From an uncultured Acetatifactor sp. (GTDB lineage Bacteria; Bacillota; Clostridia; Lachnospirales; Lachnospiraceae): a DNA stretch of 64,000 nt. The first letter of the stretch is position 1. Every line of letters begins with the position of its first letter. Below are positions 25,302 to 33,676 of this stretch, piece by piece. Position numbers and translations under genes: made by a program. A model generated the notes under the pieces. The model had not been told where the DNA came from and did not search any database. It worked only from the letters and a program-made list of their open reading frames with translations. The stretch spans positions 38,902-102,901 of the forward strand of contig CAJTVB010000001.1 in the NCBI GenBank assembly GCA_910579755.1, in the 5' to 3' direction.

Positions 25302-26132
25302 ATGAGTGTAACAGGAATATTTACGGCTGCGGCTGTAGTGGGTGTGGTTGGCATTTTTGTAGGTCTGTTCCTGGGAGCAGCCGGAATTCGATTCCAGGTG
25401 GAGACAGATGAAAAGGAGGAAGCCGTGCTGGCGGCTCTGCCCGGCAATAACTGCGGAGGCTGCGGCTACGCGGGATGTTCGGGTCTGGCAGCGGCCATTG
25501 CCAAAGGAGAGGCGCAGGTGAATGCCTGTCCTGTGGGCGGAGAGCCGGTGGGGAAAAAAATTGCCGCCATTATGGGGGTGGAAGCAAAAGAGCAGGAGAG
25601 AATGACGGCCTTCGTTGCCTGTCAGGGAGACTGTGACAAGGCGAATACCGACTATGAATACAGCGGCGCCAGAGATTGCCGGATCATGGGCTTTGTGCCA
25701 GGCGGCGGGCCCAAATCCTGCAGCAGCGGCTGTCTGGGCTTTGGAAGCTGTGTGGCTGCCTGTCCCTTTGACGCCATTCATGTGGAGAACGGTGTGGCCG
25801 TGGTGGATCGGGAAGCCTGCAAGGCCTGCGGAAAATGTGTGGCAGCCTGCCCCAGGCATTTGATTTCCCTGATTCCCTACAGCGCAAGGATAGCAGTAGC
25901 CTGCAGTTCTGCGGACAAAGGGCCTGTGACCATGAAAGCCTGTAAAACAGGCTGTATCGGCTGCGGCATTTGTGTCAAAAATTGTCCCAGCCAGGCTGTG
26001 GCCGTGGCGGATTTCCACGCGGTGATTGATCAGGAAAAGTGTGTGGGATGCGGAGCCTGTGCAGAAAAATGCCCCAAGAAGGCCATTGTTGAGATCGGCG
26101 GGACCGCCGGCGGGACACGGCATCAGGGATAA
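25302..26132 (+). CDS. rnfB: Rnf complex subunit B (multi-cluster ferredoxin)
   Basis: Electron-entry subunit that accepts electrons from ferredoxin. 276 residues: one N-terminal helix (about 6-28), an Fe-S domain with NCGGCGYAGCSGLA (about 50-63), then several 4Fe-4S motifs: CLGFGSCVAACPFDAI, CKACGKCVAACPRHLI, CIGCGICVKNCPSQAV and CVGCGACAEKCPKKAI (from about 144 to 266). This rich set is typical of clostridial RnfB. GGAGGGAGACGG precedes the ATG. The order C-D-G-E-A-B matches that of acetogens and other Clostridia. Confidence 0.95.
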   Translation: MSVTGIFTAAAVVGVVGIFVGLFLGAAGIRFQVETDEKEEAVLAALPGNNCGGCGYAGCSGLAAAIAKGEAQVNACPVGGEPVGKKIAAIMGVEAKEQERMTAFVACQGDCDKANTDYEYSGARDCRIMGFVPGGGPKSCSSGCLGFGSCVAACPFDAIHVENGVAVVDREACKACGKCVAACPRHLISLIPYSARIAVACSSADKGPVTMKACKTGCIGCGICVKNCPSQAVAVADFHAVIDQEKCVGCGACAEKCPKKAIVEIGGTAGGTRHQG

Positions 26133-26143
26133 GGAGTATAAGC

Positions 26144-27241
26144 ATGAGATTACCGGAAGACTATGATGATCATTCCAGCATGACCCCCACCGTGATCATG
26201 ACCATTGTGGCTGTGACTGCGTTTGTGGGAGCCATACTGATCATGGTTCTGATGATGAATAACGATACTAAAAACGGCAGCCTCCGGGACCAGCTTGCCA
26301 GCGAAGAGGTGCAGGGTTCTTCTCCCGTAGTTTTGGCGCCGGATGTGGATGAACTGCTGACGGGAAGCACTCTCCTGCCGGAGGACCTGGATTTTTGGGA
26401 TAAGTACCCGCCCAAGGAGCCGGAGGAGCCCTCGGAGGAGACTCCGCCGCCCCAGGAGGCGGTTGAGAACGATCCGGCCACCGACGGAAAGCACACGTTG
26501 GTGCAGTATTCCAACGGCAAGGAGGAATGGGTGCTGATCAGCCCTTATCTGCCCAAGCATGAGTATGACTTTACCAGGCTGGTCTGTCAGTCCGATCTGA
26601 TGAAATATTATGTGGACGGCAGGCAGACCTCTTATGTGGGCGTGGATATCTCCAAGGTACAGGATTATGTGGACTTTGTGAAGGTAAAAAAATCGGGAAT
26701 TAATTTTGTGATGCTTCGGGCGGGAGCCAGAGGCTACGGCACGGGTCAGCTGATCGTGGACGATTATTTTAATGACAATTTAAAAAGGGCCACCGATGCG
26801 GGGCTGGAGGTGGGAGTATATTTCTTCTCCCAGGCGATTACCAAGGAGGAGGCTGTGGAGGAAGCCAATATGGTTCTGGAGAATCTGGGAGAATATCAGA
26901 TTTCCTATCCCATAGCCTTTGATATGGAGTTTATCGAAAATGACCAAGCCCGGATTGACTCTCTGAGCAAGGCTGACAAGACCGCCATTGCAAAGGCTTT
27001 TCTGGATACCATCGCCGCCGCAGGTTACAAGACCATGCTGTACGGCAATAAGGAATGGCTGATAAAGGAGATAGATATGTCCAAGCTGACGGCTTACGAT
27101 GTGTGGCTTTCCCAGCTCACGGATGTCCCCGACTATCCCTATCAGTTTACCATGTGGCAGTACAGCACCCAGGGCTCTGTAGACGGAATCGCGGGGGCGG
27201 TAAATATGAATATCAGCTTTATTGATTACTCGGAGAAGTGA
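26144..27241 (+). CDS. Membrane-anchored GH25 lysozyme-like protein
   Basis: A 365-residue glycoside hydrolase family 25 protein. One N-terminal membrane helix (about 17-38, VIMTIVAVTAFVGAILIMVL) anchors it; a Pro/Glu-rich spacer (about 87-110) follows, and the catalytic domain spans about 163-365. It shows YVGVDISKVQDYVDF (catalytic Asp of the first strand), VMLRAGARGYGTG, GVYFFSQAITKEEAVEEA and YPIAFDMEF (the DxE pair), with MWQYSTQGSVDGI at the end. It should cut the MurNAc-GlcNAc bond of peptidoglycan outside the cell. It starts 11 bases after rnfB and may be read from the rnf transcript. Confidence 0.9.
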   Translation: MRLPEDYDDHSSMTPTVIMTIVAVTAFVGAILIMVLMMNNDTKNGSLRDQLASEEVQGSSPVVLAPDVDELLTGSTLLPEDLDFWDKYPPKEPEEPSEETPPPQEAVENDPATDGKHTLVQYSNGKEEWVLISPYLPKHEYDFTRLVCQSDLMKYYVDGRQTSYVGVDISKVQDYVDFVKVKKSGINFVMLRAGARGYGTGQLIVDDYFNDNLKRATDAGLEVGVYFFSQAITKEEAVEEANMVLENLGEYQISYPIAFDMEFIENDQARIDSLSKADKTAIAKAFLDTIAAAGYKTMLYGNKEWLIKEIDMSKLTAYDVWLSQLTDVPDYPYQFTMWQYSTQGSVDGIAGAVNMNISFIDYSEK

Positions 27242-27258
27242 AGTATTTTGTATCTTCC

Positions 27259-28140
27259 CTATGGTCTGTAGGCGGTAAGCTTGGGAGAGATTTGCAGGCC
27301 GGTATATATTTCGGCGTATTTGCTGGGTGAAAGCCCTTCAATGTAATTGGCAGTAAATCCTTTTGCAACGCCGTTTTTTTTCAGAATATCAATGGCCTTA
27401 TTGTAGGCAATGGCGGCTTCCAGCTGGCTGGAATAGCGGCCTACCAGATAATTTCCTTTTATATGAATGCGGACAGCGTAAATGGGCTGTCCGTTTTTTT
27501 GTTCTATAGTTACGCCGTGGTAGGTATTCAGGATCAGAAGATTTTCCCGGCGGAAATCCGTGGGATCTCCGTTGATAAAGCGAAAGTCCCGGTCTTCTCG
27601 GGCGAAGGGCTTTATGCCGTAACGGGAGGCGATGCTGACCTGGAGACCGTAGTCTGCCACAAAGTAGTGGTTTCCCCGGCACATGATTTTGTGGGAGGAG
27701 TAGTAGAAAAGGTCATCCAGATCAAATTTCAGTACCCGGACGGGAGAAAGATAGTAATAAAACATTTTCTGCCCCATATAGATGGGAGTGCCGAAATAGA
27801 TGCCGTTGTCCCGGAAATTGGCCAGACTGACCCACTTTTCAAAAGGCAGAGGAGAGGAATCAGGATAGTTTTCCGGAAGGCAGGAGGCATCGGACAGGAC
27901 TCGTCGGCCCTCCCTGTAGGCGGCATGGGCGTCTTCCGGCGTGGAAAATCCTCCCAGACTGATATGTTTTCCTCTTTCGGTGAGAGAAGAGCGGAAATAG
28001 ACTTCTCCATTTTTCCGGAGGGCGGTGAACACACCCTTGAGGGAAGGAGGATTTTTTCCGGTCTGTTTTTTGGGGCTTTGCTTTTTATTGTCTTCCAAGG
28101 AGAGCATATCCTTTCTGCTTATGTGTTCACGGCGCGTCAT
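27259..28140 (-). CDS. Protein with two AP2-like domains around a degenerate HNH-like core
   Basis: A 293-residue basic protein. Residues 36-82 (GVFTALRKNGEVYFRSSLT and GGFSTPEDAHAAYREGRR) and 209-255 (GVTIEQKN, then YAVRIHIKG and GRYSSQLEAAIAYNKAI) look like two AP2-type DNA-binding domains. Between them, FINGDPTDFRRENLLILN (188-205) resembles the end of an HNH core (HHINGD..DNR.ENL), but the catalytic histidines are absent (RFIN in place of HHIN). This suggests a DNA-binding protein derived from an AP2-HNH homing endonuclease. ATG 28140 would give an almost leaderless message; ATG 28107, after AAAGGA, is an alternative. Function unknown. Confidence 0.72.
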   Translation of the reverse strand: MTRREHISRKDMLSLEDNKKQSPKKQTGKNPPSLKGVFTALRKNGEVYFRSSLTERGKHISLGGFSTPEDAHAAYREGRRVLSDASCLPENYPDSSPLPFEKWVSLANFRDNGIYFGTPIYMGQKMFYYYLSPVRVLKFDLDDLFYYSSHKIMCRGNHYFVADYGLQVSIASRYGIKPFAREDRDFRFINGDPTDFRRENLLILNTYHGVTIEQKNGQPIYAVRIHIKGNYLVGRYSSQLEAAIAYNKAIDILKKNGVAKGFTANYIEGLSPSKYAEIYTGLQISPKLTAYRP

Positions 28141-28147
28141 CAGAATT

Positions 28148-28177
28148 AGTATACCATCATTTTTCCTTACAACACAA
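28148..28177 (-). promoter_or_regulatory. Promoter of the AP2/HNH-like gene
   Basis: On the minus strand: TTGTGT (28177-28172), an 18-bp spacer and TATACT (28153-28148), with TGG before the -10. Transcription should start at about 28141, next to the first ATG at 28140. Confidence 0.55.
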
Positions 28178-28203
28178 TATTTTGGAAATATTTTTCAGCT
28201 CAG

Positions 28204-28330
28204 GTTCATATACTGTTACTATTCACAGGCTTGTACCGCTGGTTTTCATTTTTCGTTGGGAAGCCTGCTTATGTAAAATGTGCCCAAGACATAATTCGTG
28301 CGGATTATGTTACTGCTCACGGCGGCGCGA
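28204..28330. repeat. Degenerate intergenic repeat with two GTTACT..TCAC motifs
   Basis: The gap between the AP2/HNH-like gene and the SleB-like gene carries GTTACTATTCACAGG (28215-28229) and GTTACTGCTCACGGCGG (28309-28325). Related words occur in the repeat at 639-729 and at 31423. No promoter for the downstream gene was recognised with confidence. Confidence 0.4.
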
Positions 28331-28397
28331 TTAACAGCTGCGCAGATATAGCGGGGTGGCGTCGGAAGATTCTGTGTTGCGGGAAAGGATAAAAATC

Positions 28398-29105
28398 ATG
28401 TATAAAAAAGCCATAGGCTTGCTGTTGCTGGGAAATTTGATTTTGCTATTGGGATTTGCGTGTGTAAGGGGGGCGGAGGCCGCAAGGCTGACCGCCCAGC
28501 CGATGGAACAGCTGCGTCTGGATCTGGAGGATCTGATGGAAAAGGAGGACTCCATGGAAGAGGGGCATTCCATGGCTTCCGGATTCATACAGGAGGCCGG
28601 GAAAAGTGCGCTGGATTGGACTGACTTCTATATGACGCTGGGAATCGGGGAGGTACAGGTGTCCGTTTCAGGACAGCGTGTGGTGGACTATCAGATGATG
28701 GAGCCGGCAGATGTCTGGAATCTGTCCGAGGAAGATCGAGAGGTGCTGCTGCGGATCGTGGAGGCGGAGGCGGGAAGCGAGGATGAGGACGGAAGGCTTC
28801 TGGTAGCCAATGTGGTGCTGAACCGGGTGGTCAGCGATTTGTTTCCCGATACGGTGCCGGATGTGGTATTCCAGCGGGGAAAAGGTGTGACCCAGTTTTC
28901 TCCGGTAGCCAGTGGGAGTTATTACAGGGTAAAGGTCAGTGAGACCACTGTCTCGGCGGTGGAACGTGCTCTGAAGGGGGAAGATATTTCCCAGGGAGCG
29001 CTGTATTTTGCTTCCAGGAGGTATGCTTCCGACAGCAATATGAGATGGTTTGACGAGAAGCTGACTTTTCTGTTTCAGCATGGGGGACATGAATTTTTCA
29101 AGTGA
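28398..29105 (+). CDS. SleB-type cell wall hydrolase
   Basis: A 235-residue exported protein. The signal peptide or anchor is at about 3-28 (AIGLLLLGNLILLLGFACV). The C-terminal Hydrolase_2 domain (about 108-235) shows LLRIVEAEAGSEDEDGRLLV (with the catalytic Glu), ANVVLNRV, FQRGKGVTQFSPV and GALYFASRR, as in SleB/CwlJ lytic enzymes of spore cortex and related vegetative hydrolases. ATG 28398 has GGAAAGGA eight bases upstream. Whether it acts in germination or in vegetative wall turnover cannot be told here. Confidence 0.88.
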   Translation: MYKKAIGLLLLGNLILLLGFACVRGAEAARLTAQPMEQLRLDLEDLMEKEDSMEEGHSMASGFIQEAGKSALDWTDFYMTLGIGEVQVSVSGQRVVDYQMMEPADVWNLSEEDREVLLRIVEAEAGSEDEDGRLLVANVVLNRVVSDLFPDTVPDVVFQRGKGVTQFSPVASGSYYRVKVSETTVSAVERALKGEDISQGALYFASRRYASDSNMRWFDEKLTFLFQHGGHEFFK

Positions 29106-29106
29106 C

Positions 29107-29135
29107 TTGCACCGTGAAAAAAAGTGTGCTATACT
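29107..29135 (+). promoter_or_regulatory. Promoter of thrC-deoC
   Basis: TTGCAC (29107-29112), a 17-bp spacer and TATACT (29130-29135), starting two bases after the preceding stop codon. Confidence 0.65.
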
Positions 29136-29190
29136 GAAACACCACAGAAGAAATGCAGAAAAAATACAGAAAAATACAGAGGGAGCTGCC

Positions 29191-30690
29191 ATGGAAATAT
29201 TGTATAAAAGCACGCGGAGCGGCGAAAAGCCTGTGCGGGCATCGGAGGCTATATTAAAGGGGCTGGCCGATGACGGAGGGCTGTTTGTGCCGGAGCGTAT
29301 TCCTGAAATGGACAAAAGTTTGAAAGAGCTGTCGCAGATGACCTATCAGGAGACCGCTTATGAGGTGATGAAGCTTTTCTTTACGGATTTTTCGGAGGAA
29401 GAGTTAAAGAGCTGTATTGAAAAGGCTTATGATTCCAAGTTCGACACGGAGGCAGTGGTTCCGCTGGCAGAGGCGGGGGGCGCTTACTATCTGGAGCTGT
29501 TCCATGGCCCTACCATTGCTTTTAAGGATATGGCTTTGTCTATTCTGCCCCATCTGATGATTACTTCCGCCAGAAAGAATAATGTTAAAAATGAGATCGT
29601 TATCCTGACGGCCACCTCCGGTGATACCGGAAAAGCGGCTCTGGCAGGCTTTGCCGGGGTGGAGGGCACCAGGATCATGGTCTTTTACCCCAAAGGCGGC
29701 GTCAGCCCGATCCAGGAAAAGCAGATGGTGACCCAGACCGGGGACAATACCTGTGTGGTGGGTATTCACGGTAATTTTGACGATGCCCAGACCGGCGTAA
29801 AAAGGATATTCTCTGACAGGGAACTGGCGGAGGAGCTGGCTGAGCAGGGATTTCAGTTTTCTTCGGCCAATTCCATCAATATCGGACGGCTGATCCCCCA
29901 GATCTGTTATTACGTTTACGCCTGCGCCCGGCTGTTGGCGGAAGGGCGGATCGAAGAGGGAGACACAGTGAATGCTGTGGTGCCCACCGGCAATTTCGGC
30001 AATATTCTCGCGGCCTATTATGCGAAGCGGATGGGACTTCCCCTGGGAAAGCTGATATGTGCATCCAATGAAAATAAAGTGCTTTATGACTTTTTCCGCA
30101 CCGGTACTTATGACAGAAACAGGGAGTTTATATTGACCAGTTCGCCGTCCATGGATATTCTGGTATCCAGCAATCTGGAGCGGCTGATTTATCATATAGC
30201 AGGGGATGATTCCCAGAAAAACAGAGAGCTGATGGAGACGCTGGTCAGCCGGGGAAGCTATGAAATCACAGAGGAAATGAGAGCGGCACTGGAGGATTTC
30301 TACGGGAATTATGCAGACGAAGGTGAGACGGCGGAAGAGATCCGGCGGCTTTATGAGTCCTGCGGTTATGTAGTGGATACCCATACGGCGGTAGCCTCTG
30401 CGGTTTACCAAAAGTATACGGCCCAGACAGGGGACAGAGAAAAAACCATAATTGCTTCCACGGCCAGTCCTTTTAAGTTTACCCGGAGCGTTATGGAGGC
30501 CATTGACGGAAAATGTCAGGATATGGACGATTTTGCCCTGGTGGACCGGCTGTCGTCCCTGGCCAATGTGGAGGTTCCCCGTGCTGTGGAGGAAATTCGT
30601 AATGCACCCGTAATCCACCGGTCAGAGTGCGATGCGGATCAGATGAAGGATACGGTAAGAAAATTTTTGCTGGAGGGAAAGAGCTTATGA
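29191..30690 (+). CDS. thrC: Threonine synthase
   Basis: PLP-dependent conversion of O-phosphohomoserine to threonine. 499 residues, the long form of the family. The N-terminus LYKSTRSGEKPVRASEAILKGLADDGGLFVPE is characteristic; the PLP lysine lies in ELFHGPTIAFKDMALS (about 101-116), and the phosphate loop in TATSGDTGKAALAGF (about 140-154). NAVVPTGNFGNILAAYYAK is the glycine-rich strand. ATG 29191 with AGAGGGAG; an in-frame ATG at 29080 lies within the previous gene. It overlaps deoC by four bases. Confidence 0.95.
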   Translation: MEILYKSTRSGEKPVRASEAILKGLADDGGLFVPERIPEMDKSLKELSQMTYQETAYEVMKLFFTDFSEEELKSCIEKAYDSKFDTEAVVPLAEAGGAYYLELFHGPTIAFKDMALSILPHLMITSARKNNVKNEIVILTATSGDTGKAALAGFAGVEGTRIMVFYPKGGVSPIQEKQMVTQTGDNTCVVGIHGNFDDAQTGVKRIFSDRELAEELAEQGFQFSSANSINIGRLIPQICYYVYACARLLAEGRIEEGDTVNAVVPTGNFGNILAAYYAKRMGLPLGKLICASNENKVLYDFFRTGTYDRNREFILTSSPSMDILVSSNLERLIYHIAGDDSQKNRELMETLVSRGSYEITEEMRAALEDFYGNYADEGETAEEIRRLYESCGYVVDTHTAVASAVYQKYTAQTGDREKTIIASTASPFKFTRSVMEAIDGKCQDMDDFALVDRLSSLANVEVPRAVEEIRNAPVIHRSECDADQMKDTVRKFLLEGKSL

Positions 30691-31355
30691 CAACGGAAGA
30701 AATGTTGAGCAGAGTGGATCATACCCAGCTGAAGGCTTTTGCCACATGGGAGGACATTGTGAGCCTGTGCGACGAGGCGGTGGAGTTTCATACCGCCAGT
30801 GTCTGCGTGCCGCCCTGTTATGTAAAGCGGATTCATGATACATATGGGGATAAGGTTAATATCTGCACGGTGATCGGGTTCCCCTTAGGCTACAGCGTGA
30901 CGGAGGCCAAGGCTGCGGAGATCAGGCAGGCCCTGGCGGAGGGCTGCAATGAGATTGACATGGTGGTCAATATCAGCGATGTAAAGAACGGGGATTTTGA
31001 CAAGGTGGAGCAGGAGATCCGCACCCTTAAAGGCGTCTGCGGAGACCATATTCTGAAGGTGATTATCGAGGCCTGCTACCTGACACAGGAGGAAAAGATT
31101 GCCATGTGCAGGGCTGTGACAAATGCGGGAGCGGATTACATCAAGACCTCCACAGGCTTCGGAACCGGCGGCGCCGTAAGAGAGGACGTGGAGCTGTTCC
31201 GCAAATATATCGGTCCTCAGGTCAGAATCAAGGCCGCAGGAGGAATTTCCACTCTGGAGGATTTGGAGATGTTTATTTCCCTGGGCTGTGACCGTATCGG
31301 TACATCCAGAGCGGTGGGACTTTGCAGAGGGCAGAGTGTAAAAGGAGATTATTAA
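30687..31355 (+). CDS. deoC: Deoxyribose-phosphate aldolase
   Basis: Splits 2-deoxyribose 5-phosphate to glyceraldehyde 3-phosphate and acetaldehyde. 222 residues. Family features: SRVDHTQLKAFAT (about 8-20), EIDMVVNISDVKNGDF (about 91-106), LKVIIEACYLTQEE, the Schiff-base lysine in GADYIKTSTGFGTGGA (about 147-162), and VRIKAAGGI. The ATG is within the thrC stop (ATGA), so the two are co-translated, an unusual pair. Confidence 0.95.
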   Translation: MTTEEMLSRVDHTQLKAFATWEDIVSLCDEAVEFHTASVCVPPCYVKRIHDTYGDKVNICTVIGFPLGYSVTEAKAAEIRQALAEGCNEIDMVVNISDVKNGDFDKVEQEIRTLKGVCGDHILKVIIEACYLTQEEKIAMCRAVTNAGADYIKTSTGFGTGGAVREDVELFRKYIGPQVRIKAAGGISTLEDLEMFISLGCDRIGTSRAVGLCRGQSVKGDY

Positions 31356-31368
31356 ACGGCGGTTCCGC

Positions 31369-31450
31369 GAGGCGTTTTTGTGCGCTGTTTGCATAAAAAC
31401 GCCGGGCAGCACAGTGCATCATGTTACTATTTGCGGCGAATCCGTGAATA
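31369..31450 (+). repeat. Dispersed intergenic hairpin repeat, copy 2
   Basis: Same family as 639-729 but in the opposite orientation. The hairpin is longer here: GGCGTTTTTGTGC (31371-31383) and GCATAAAAACGCC (31391-31403), 13 bp with one G-T pair, loop GCTGTTT. It may double as a terminator for thrC-deoC, although there is no T-run after the stem. Confidence 0.7.
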
Positions 31451-31479
31451 ATAAGGATTTGGAAGGAAGGGTACGGGAT

Positions 31480-33279
31480 ATGGAAAATGCGGTGATCTGC
31501 GGCAGACTTACAAAACTGAGAGAACGAATGCAGGCGGAGGGAATCGACTATTATATGATTCCCACTGCCGATTTTCATAATTCGGAATATGTAAATGATT
31601 ATTTTATGGTGAGAGAATATTTCTCTCATTTTTCCGGTTCCAACGGAACGCTGCTGGTATGGCAGGACGGCGCCGGACTCTGGACGGACGGACGCTATTT
31701 TATCCAGGCCGAGAAAGAGCTTCAGGGCACAGGAATCGCACTGTTCCGTATGCAGGACGAGGGTGTCCCGGACATGGACGAATTTCTCAGCCAAAATATG
31801 AAGCAGGGGCAGACTCTTGGATTTGACGGAAGAGTTGTGTCCGCTTCAGAGGGGAAAAAGCTGGAAAAAAAGCTGGCCGGTAAGGAAGTAAGTTTTTTGT
31901 TTGAAAAGGATCTGGCGGAAACCATATGGACGGACAGACCGGCTTTTCCCGCAGGCAGAGTGTGGATGCTGGATGAGGCCCTGGCCGGTAAAAGCGTAGA
32001 GGAAAAGCTGGGGGAGACGCTGGAGAAGGTTGAGAAGGAAGGTGCGGACAGCCTGTTTCTTACAAAGCTGGATGATCTCATGTGGCTTTTCAATATCAGA
32101 GGCTGTGACGTGGAATGCAATCCGGTGGCTATGTCCTACGCATATCTTTCCCGGGAAGAGACAGTGCTGTTTATCCAGAAGGCCGTTCTGGAGGACACTG
32201 CCGCGGCTTCTCTTGCCGCCAAGGGTGTTAAGGTGGAAGAGTATGATACCGTGACGGATTATCTGAAGACCTTGCCGGAGGGACGTAAGGTTATGGCGGA
32301 TCAGCGTCAGTGCAGTTATGCCCTTTATCGGATCCTGTCCGGAAGGCAGACAGTGGTGGAGAAAAAGAATCCCACAGAGCTGCTGAAGGCGGTGAAAAAT
32401 CCTGTGGAGCTGGCCCATATGGAAGATATTTATCTGAAGGACAGCGTGGCGCTCACCAGGTTTATTTATTGGTTAAAGACCAATATCGGCAAGATAGAGA
32501 TCACGGAGGTGACGGCGGCGGACCACCTGGAAATGCTACGCCGTCAGATTCCGGAATTTTTGGATTTGTCCTTTCCCACCATCGCCGGTTACGGGGAAAA
32601 TGCGGCTATGATGCATTACGAAGCCACACCTGACAGCTGTGCGGTGCTGAAGCCAGAAGGAATGCTTTTGGTGGATTCCGGGGGACAGTACCTGGGAGGT
32701 ACCACGGATGTGACCAGGACGATTGTGCTGGGGCCTGTATCCGATGAGATCCGCAGGCACTATACGGCTGTGGCGGCAGGAATGCTTCAGATGACCAACG
32801 CCCGCTGGATTCACGGCTGTACCGGGAGAAACCTGGATATACTGGCCCGTCAGCCCGTTTGGGAGCTGGGGCTGGATTATAAATGCGGCACCGGTCATGG
32901 AGTGGGCTATATTCTGAATGTGCACGAGGGTCCTCAGGGACTGAGATGGCGTTATGTGGAAGGGGTGTCGGAAGCTGTTATTGAGGCCAGCATGGACATT
33001 ACCAATGAACCTGGTGTTTATGTGGAGGGAAGCCACGGCATCCGCATTGAAAACGTGATGGTGGCGGAGAACGACGTGAAGAATGAATATGGTCAGTTTA
33101 TGTATTTTAAGACGCTGACCTGGGTTCCCATCGATATGGATGGGATAGACGAGCGATATTTGACACAGACGCAGAAGGAGTATCTGTATACATATCAGAG
33201 GCAGGTTTATGAGAGGCTTGCTCCCTTCCTGGAGGAGGAAGAACGGGAGTGGCTGAAGAAGGAAACCAGGGTGGAGTAG
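31480..33279 (+). CDS. pepP: Xaa-Pro aminopeptidase (M24B)
   Basis: A 599-residue three-domain aminopeptidase P of the long type. The two N-terminal creatinase-like domains run to about 310; the first carries YYMIPTADFHNSEYVNDYF and LWTDGRYFIQAEKEL. The catalytic pita-bread domain has FPTIAGYGENAAMMHYE (about 367-383), the metal ligands in LLVDSGGQYLGGTTDVTRTI (about 396-415), GTGHGVGYILNVHEGPQ (about 470-486) and TNEPGVYVEGSHGIRIENV. It removes an N-terminal residue next to proline in the cytoplasm. ATG 31480 has GGAAGGAAGG. Tandem repeats begin right after its stop. Confidence 0.94.
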   Translation: MENAVICGRLTKLRERMQAEGIDYYMIPTADFHNSEYVNDYFMVREYFSHFSGSNGTLLVWQDGAGLWTDGRYFIQAEKELQGTGIALFRMQDEGVPDMDEFLSQNMKQGQTLGFDGRVVSASEGKKLEKKLAGKEVSFLFEKDLAETIWTDRPAFPAGRVWMLDEALAGKSVEEKLGETLEKVEKEGADSLFLTKLDDLMWLFNIRGCDVECNPVAMSYAYLSREETVLFIQKAVLEDTAAASLAAKGVKVEEYDTVTDYLKTLPEGRKVMADQRQCSYALYRILSGRQTVVEKKNPTELLKAVKNPVELAHMEDIYLKDSVALTRFIYWLKTNIGKIEITEVTAADHLEMLRRQIPEFLDLSFPTIAGYGENAAMMHYEATPDSCAVLKPEGMLLVDSGGQYLGGTTDVTRTIVLGPVSDEIRRHYTAVAAGMLQMTNARWIHGCTGRNLDILARQPVWELGLDYKCGTGHGVGYILNVHEGPQGLRWRYVEGVSEAVIEASMDITNEPGVYVEGSHGIRIENVMVAENDVKNEYGQFMYFKTLTWVPIDMDGIDERYLTQTQKEYLYTYQRQVYERLAPFLEEEEREWLKKETRVE

Positions 33280-33286
33280 GGAGTGA

Positions 33287-33478
33287 CTGTGTTCGCACAG
33301 CCGCGCCAGATGCCGCTGCTGTGTTCGTTCAGCCGCGCCAGATGCCGTTGCTGTGTTCGTTCAGCCGCGCCAGGTGCCGTTGCTGTGTTCGTTCAGCCGC
33401 GCCAGATGCCGCTGCTGTGTTCGTTCAGCCGCGCCAGGTGCAACTGCTGTGTTCGTTCAGCCGCGCCATTCGCAAAGC
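33287..33478. repeat. 32-bp tandem repeat array, about six units
   Basis: Units start at 33291, 33323, 33355, 33387, 33419 and 33451 (word GTTCGTTC, or GTTCGCAC in the first), an exact 32-bp period. The unit contains GTTCAGCCGCGCCAG and TGCCGCTGCTGT; copies differ at a few positions. There is no spacer, so it is a minisatellite-like array and not a CRISPR. All three + frames are open across it because the unit has no stop codon and 32 is not a multiple of three; no protein is claimed. Confidence 0.92.
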
Positions 33479-33540
33479 CGCGCTTTCAGCGTTTATCGCT
33501 TGCTGCGCAAGCTGTCTTTGCTCATAGTATGGCGCTCCCT

Positions 33541-33601
33541 CAGTCACTGCATATGACGGAAAATTTGTGCGAGCACAATTTTCCGTCATCCTCAGTGACT
33601 G
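33541..33601. repeat. Long inverted repeat after the tandem array
   Basis: Arms CAGTCACTG (33541-33549) and CAGTGACTG (33593-33601) enclose GACGGAAAATTTGTGC (33555-33570) and GCACAATTTTCCGTC (33573-33587), which pair with a one-base bulge. No T-run follows, so it is not a standard terminator; the RNA would form a long hairpin. Confidence 0.75.
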
Positions 33602-33647
33602 GCTGAACTGGTAATCTAAAATCTGTATAAATTCCGTGCGGGCTTTC

Positions 33648-33676
33648 TTGACTTTTTGGGGAGGCTTTGAGATAAT
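33648..33676 (+). promoter_or_regulatory. Promoter of pckA
   Basis: TTGACT (33648-33653), a 17-bp spacer and GATAAT (33671-33676). The leader (about 33683-33789) can form GGTAA/TTACC and CGCCGG/CCGG pairings; no known riboswitch class was recognised in it. Confidence 0.7.

Noticed and set aside
33287..33478. CRISPR array
   Set aside because: Units follow each other with a 32-bp period and no spacers, and no cas gene is near. It is a tandem repeat.
33249..33606. Small Cys/Arg/Ser-rich proteins in three frames
   Set aside because: All frames are open only because the repeat unit lacks stop codons. There is no Shine-Dalgarno and no family likeness.
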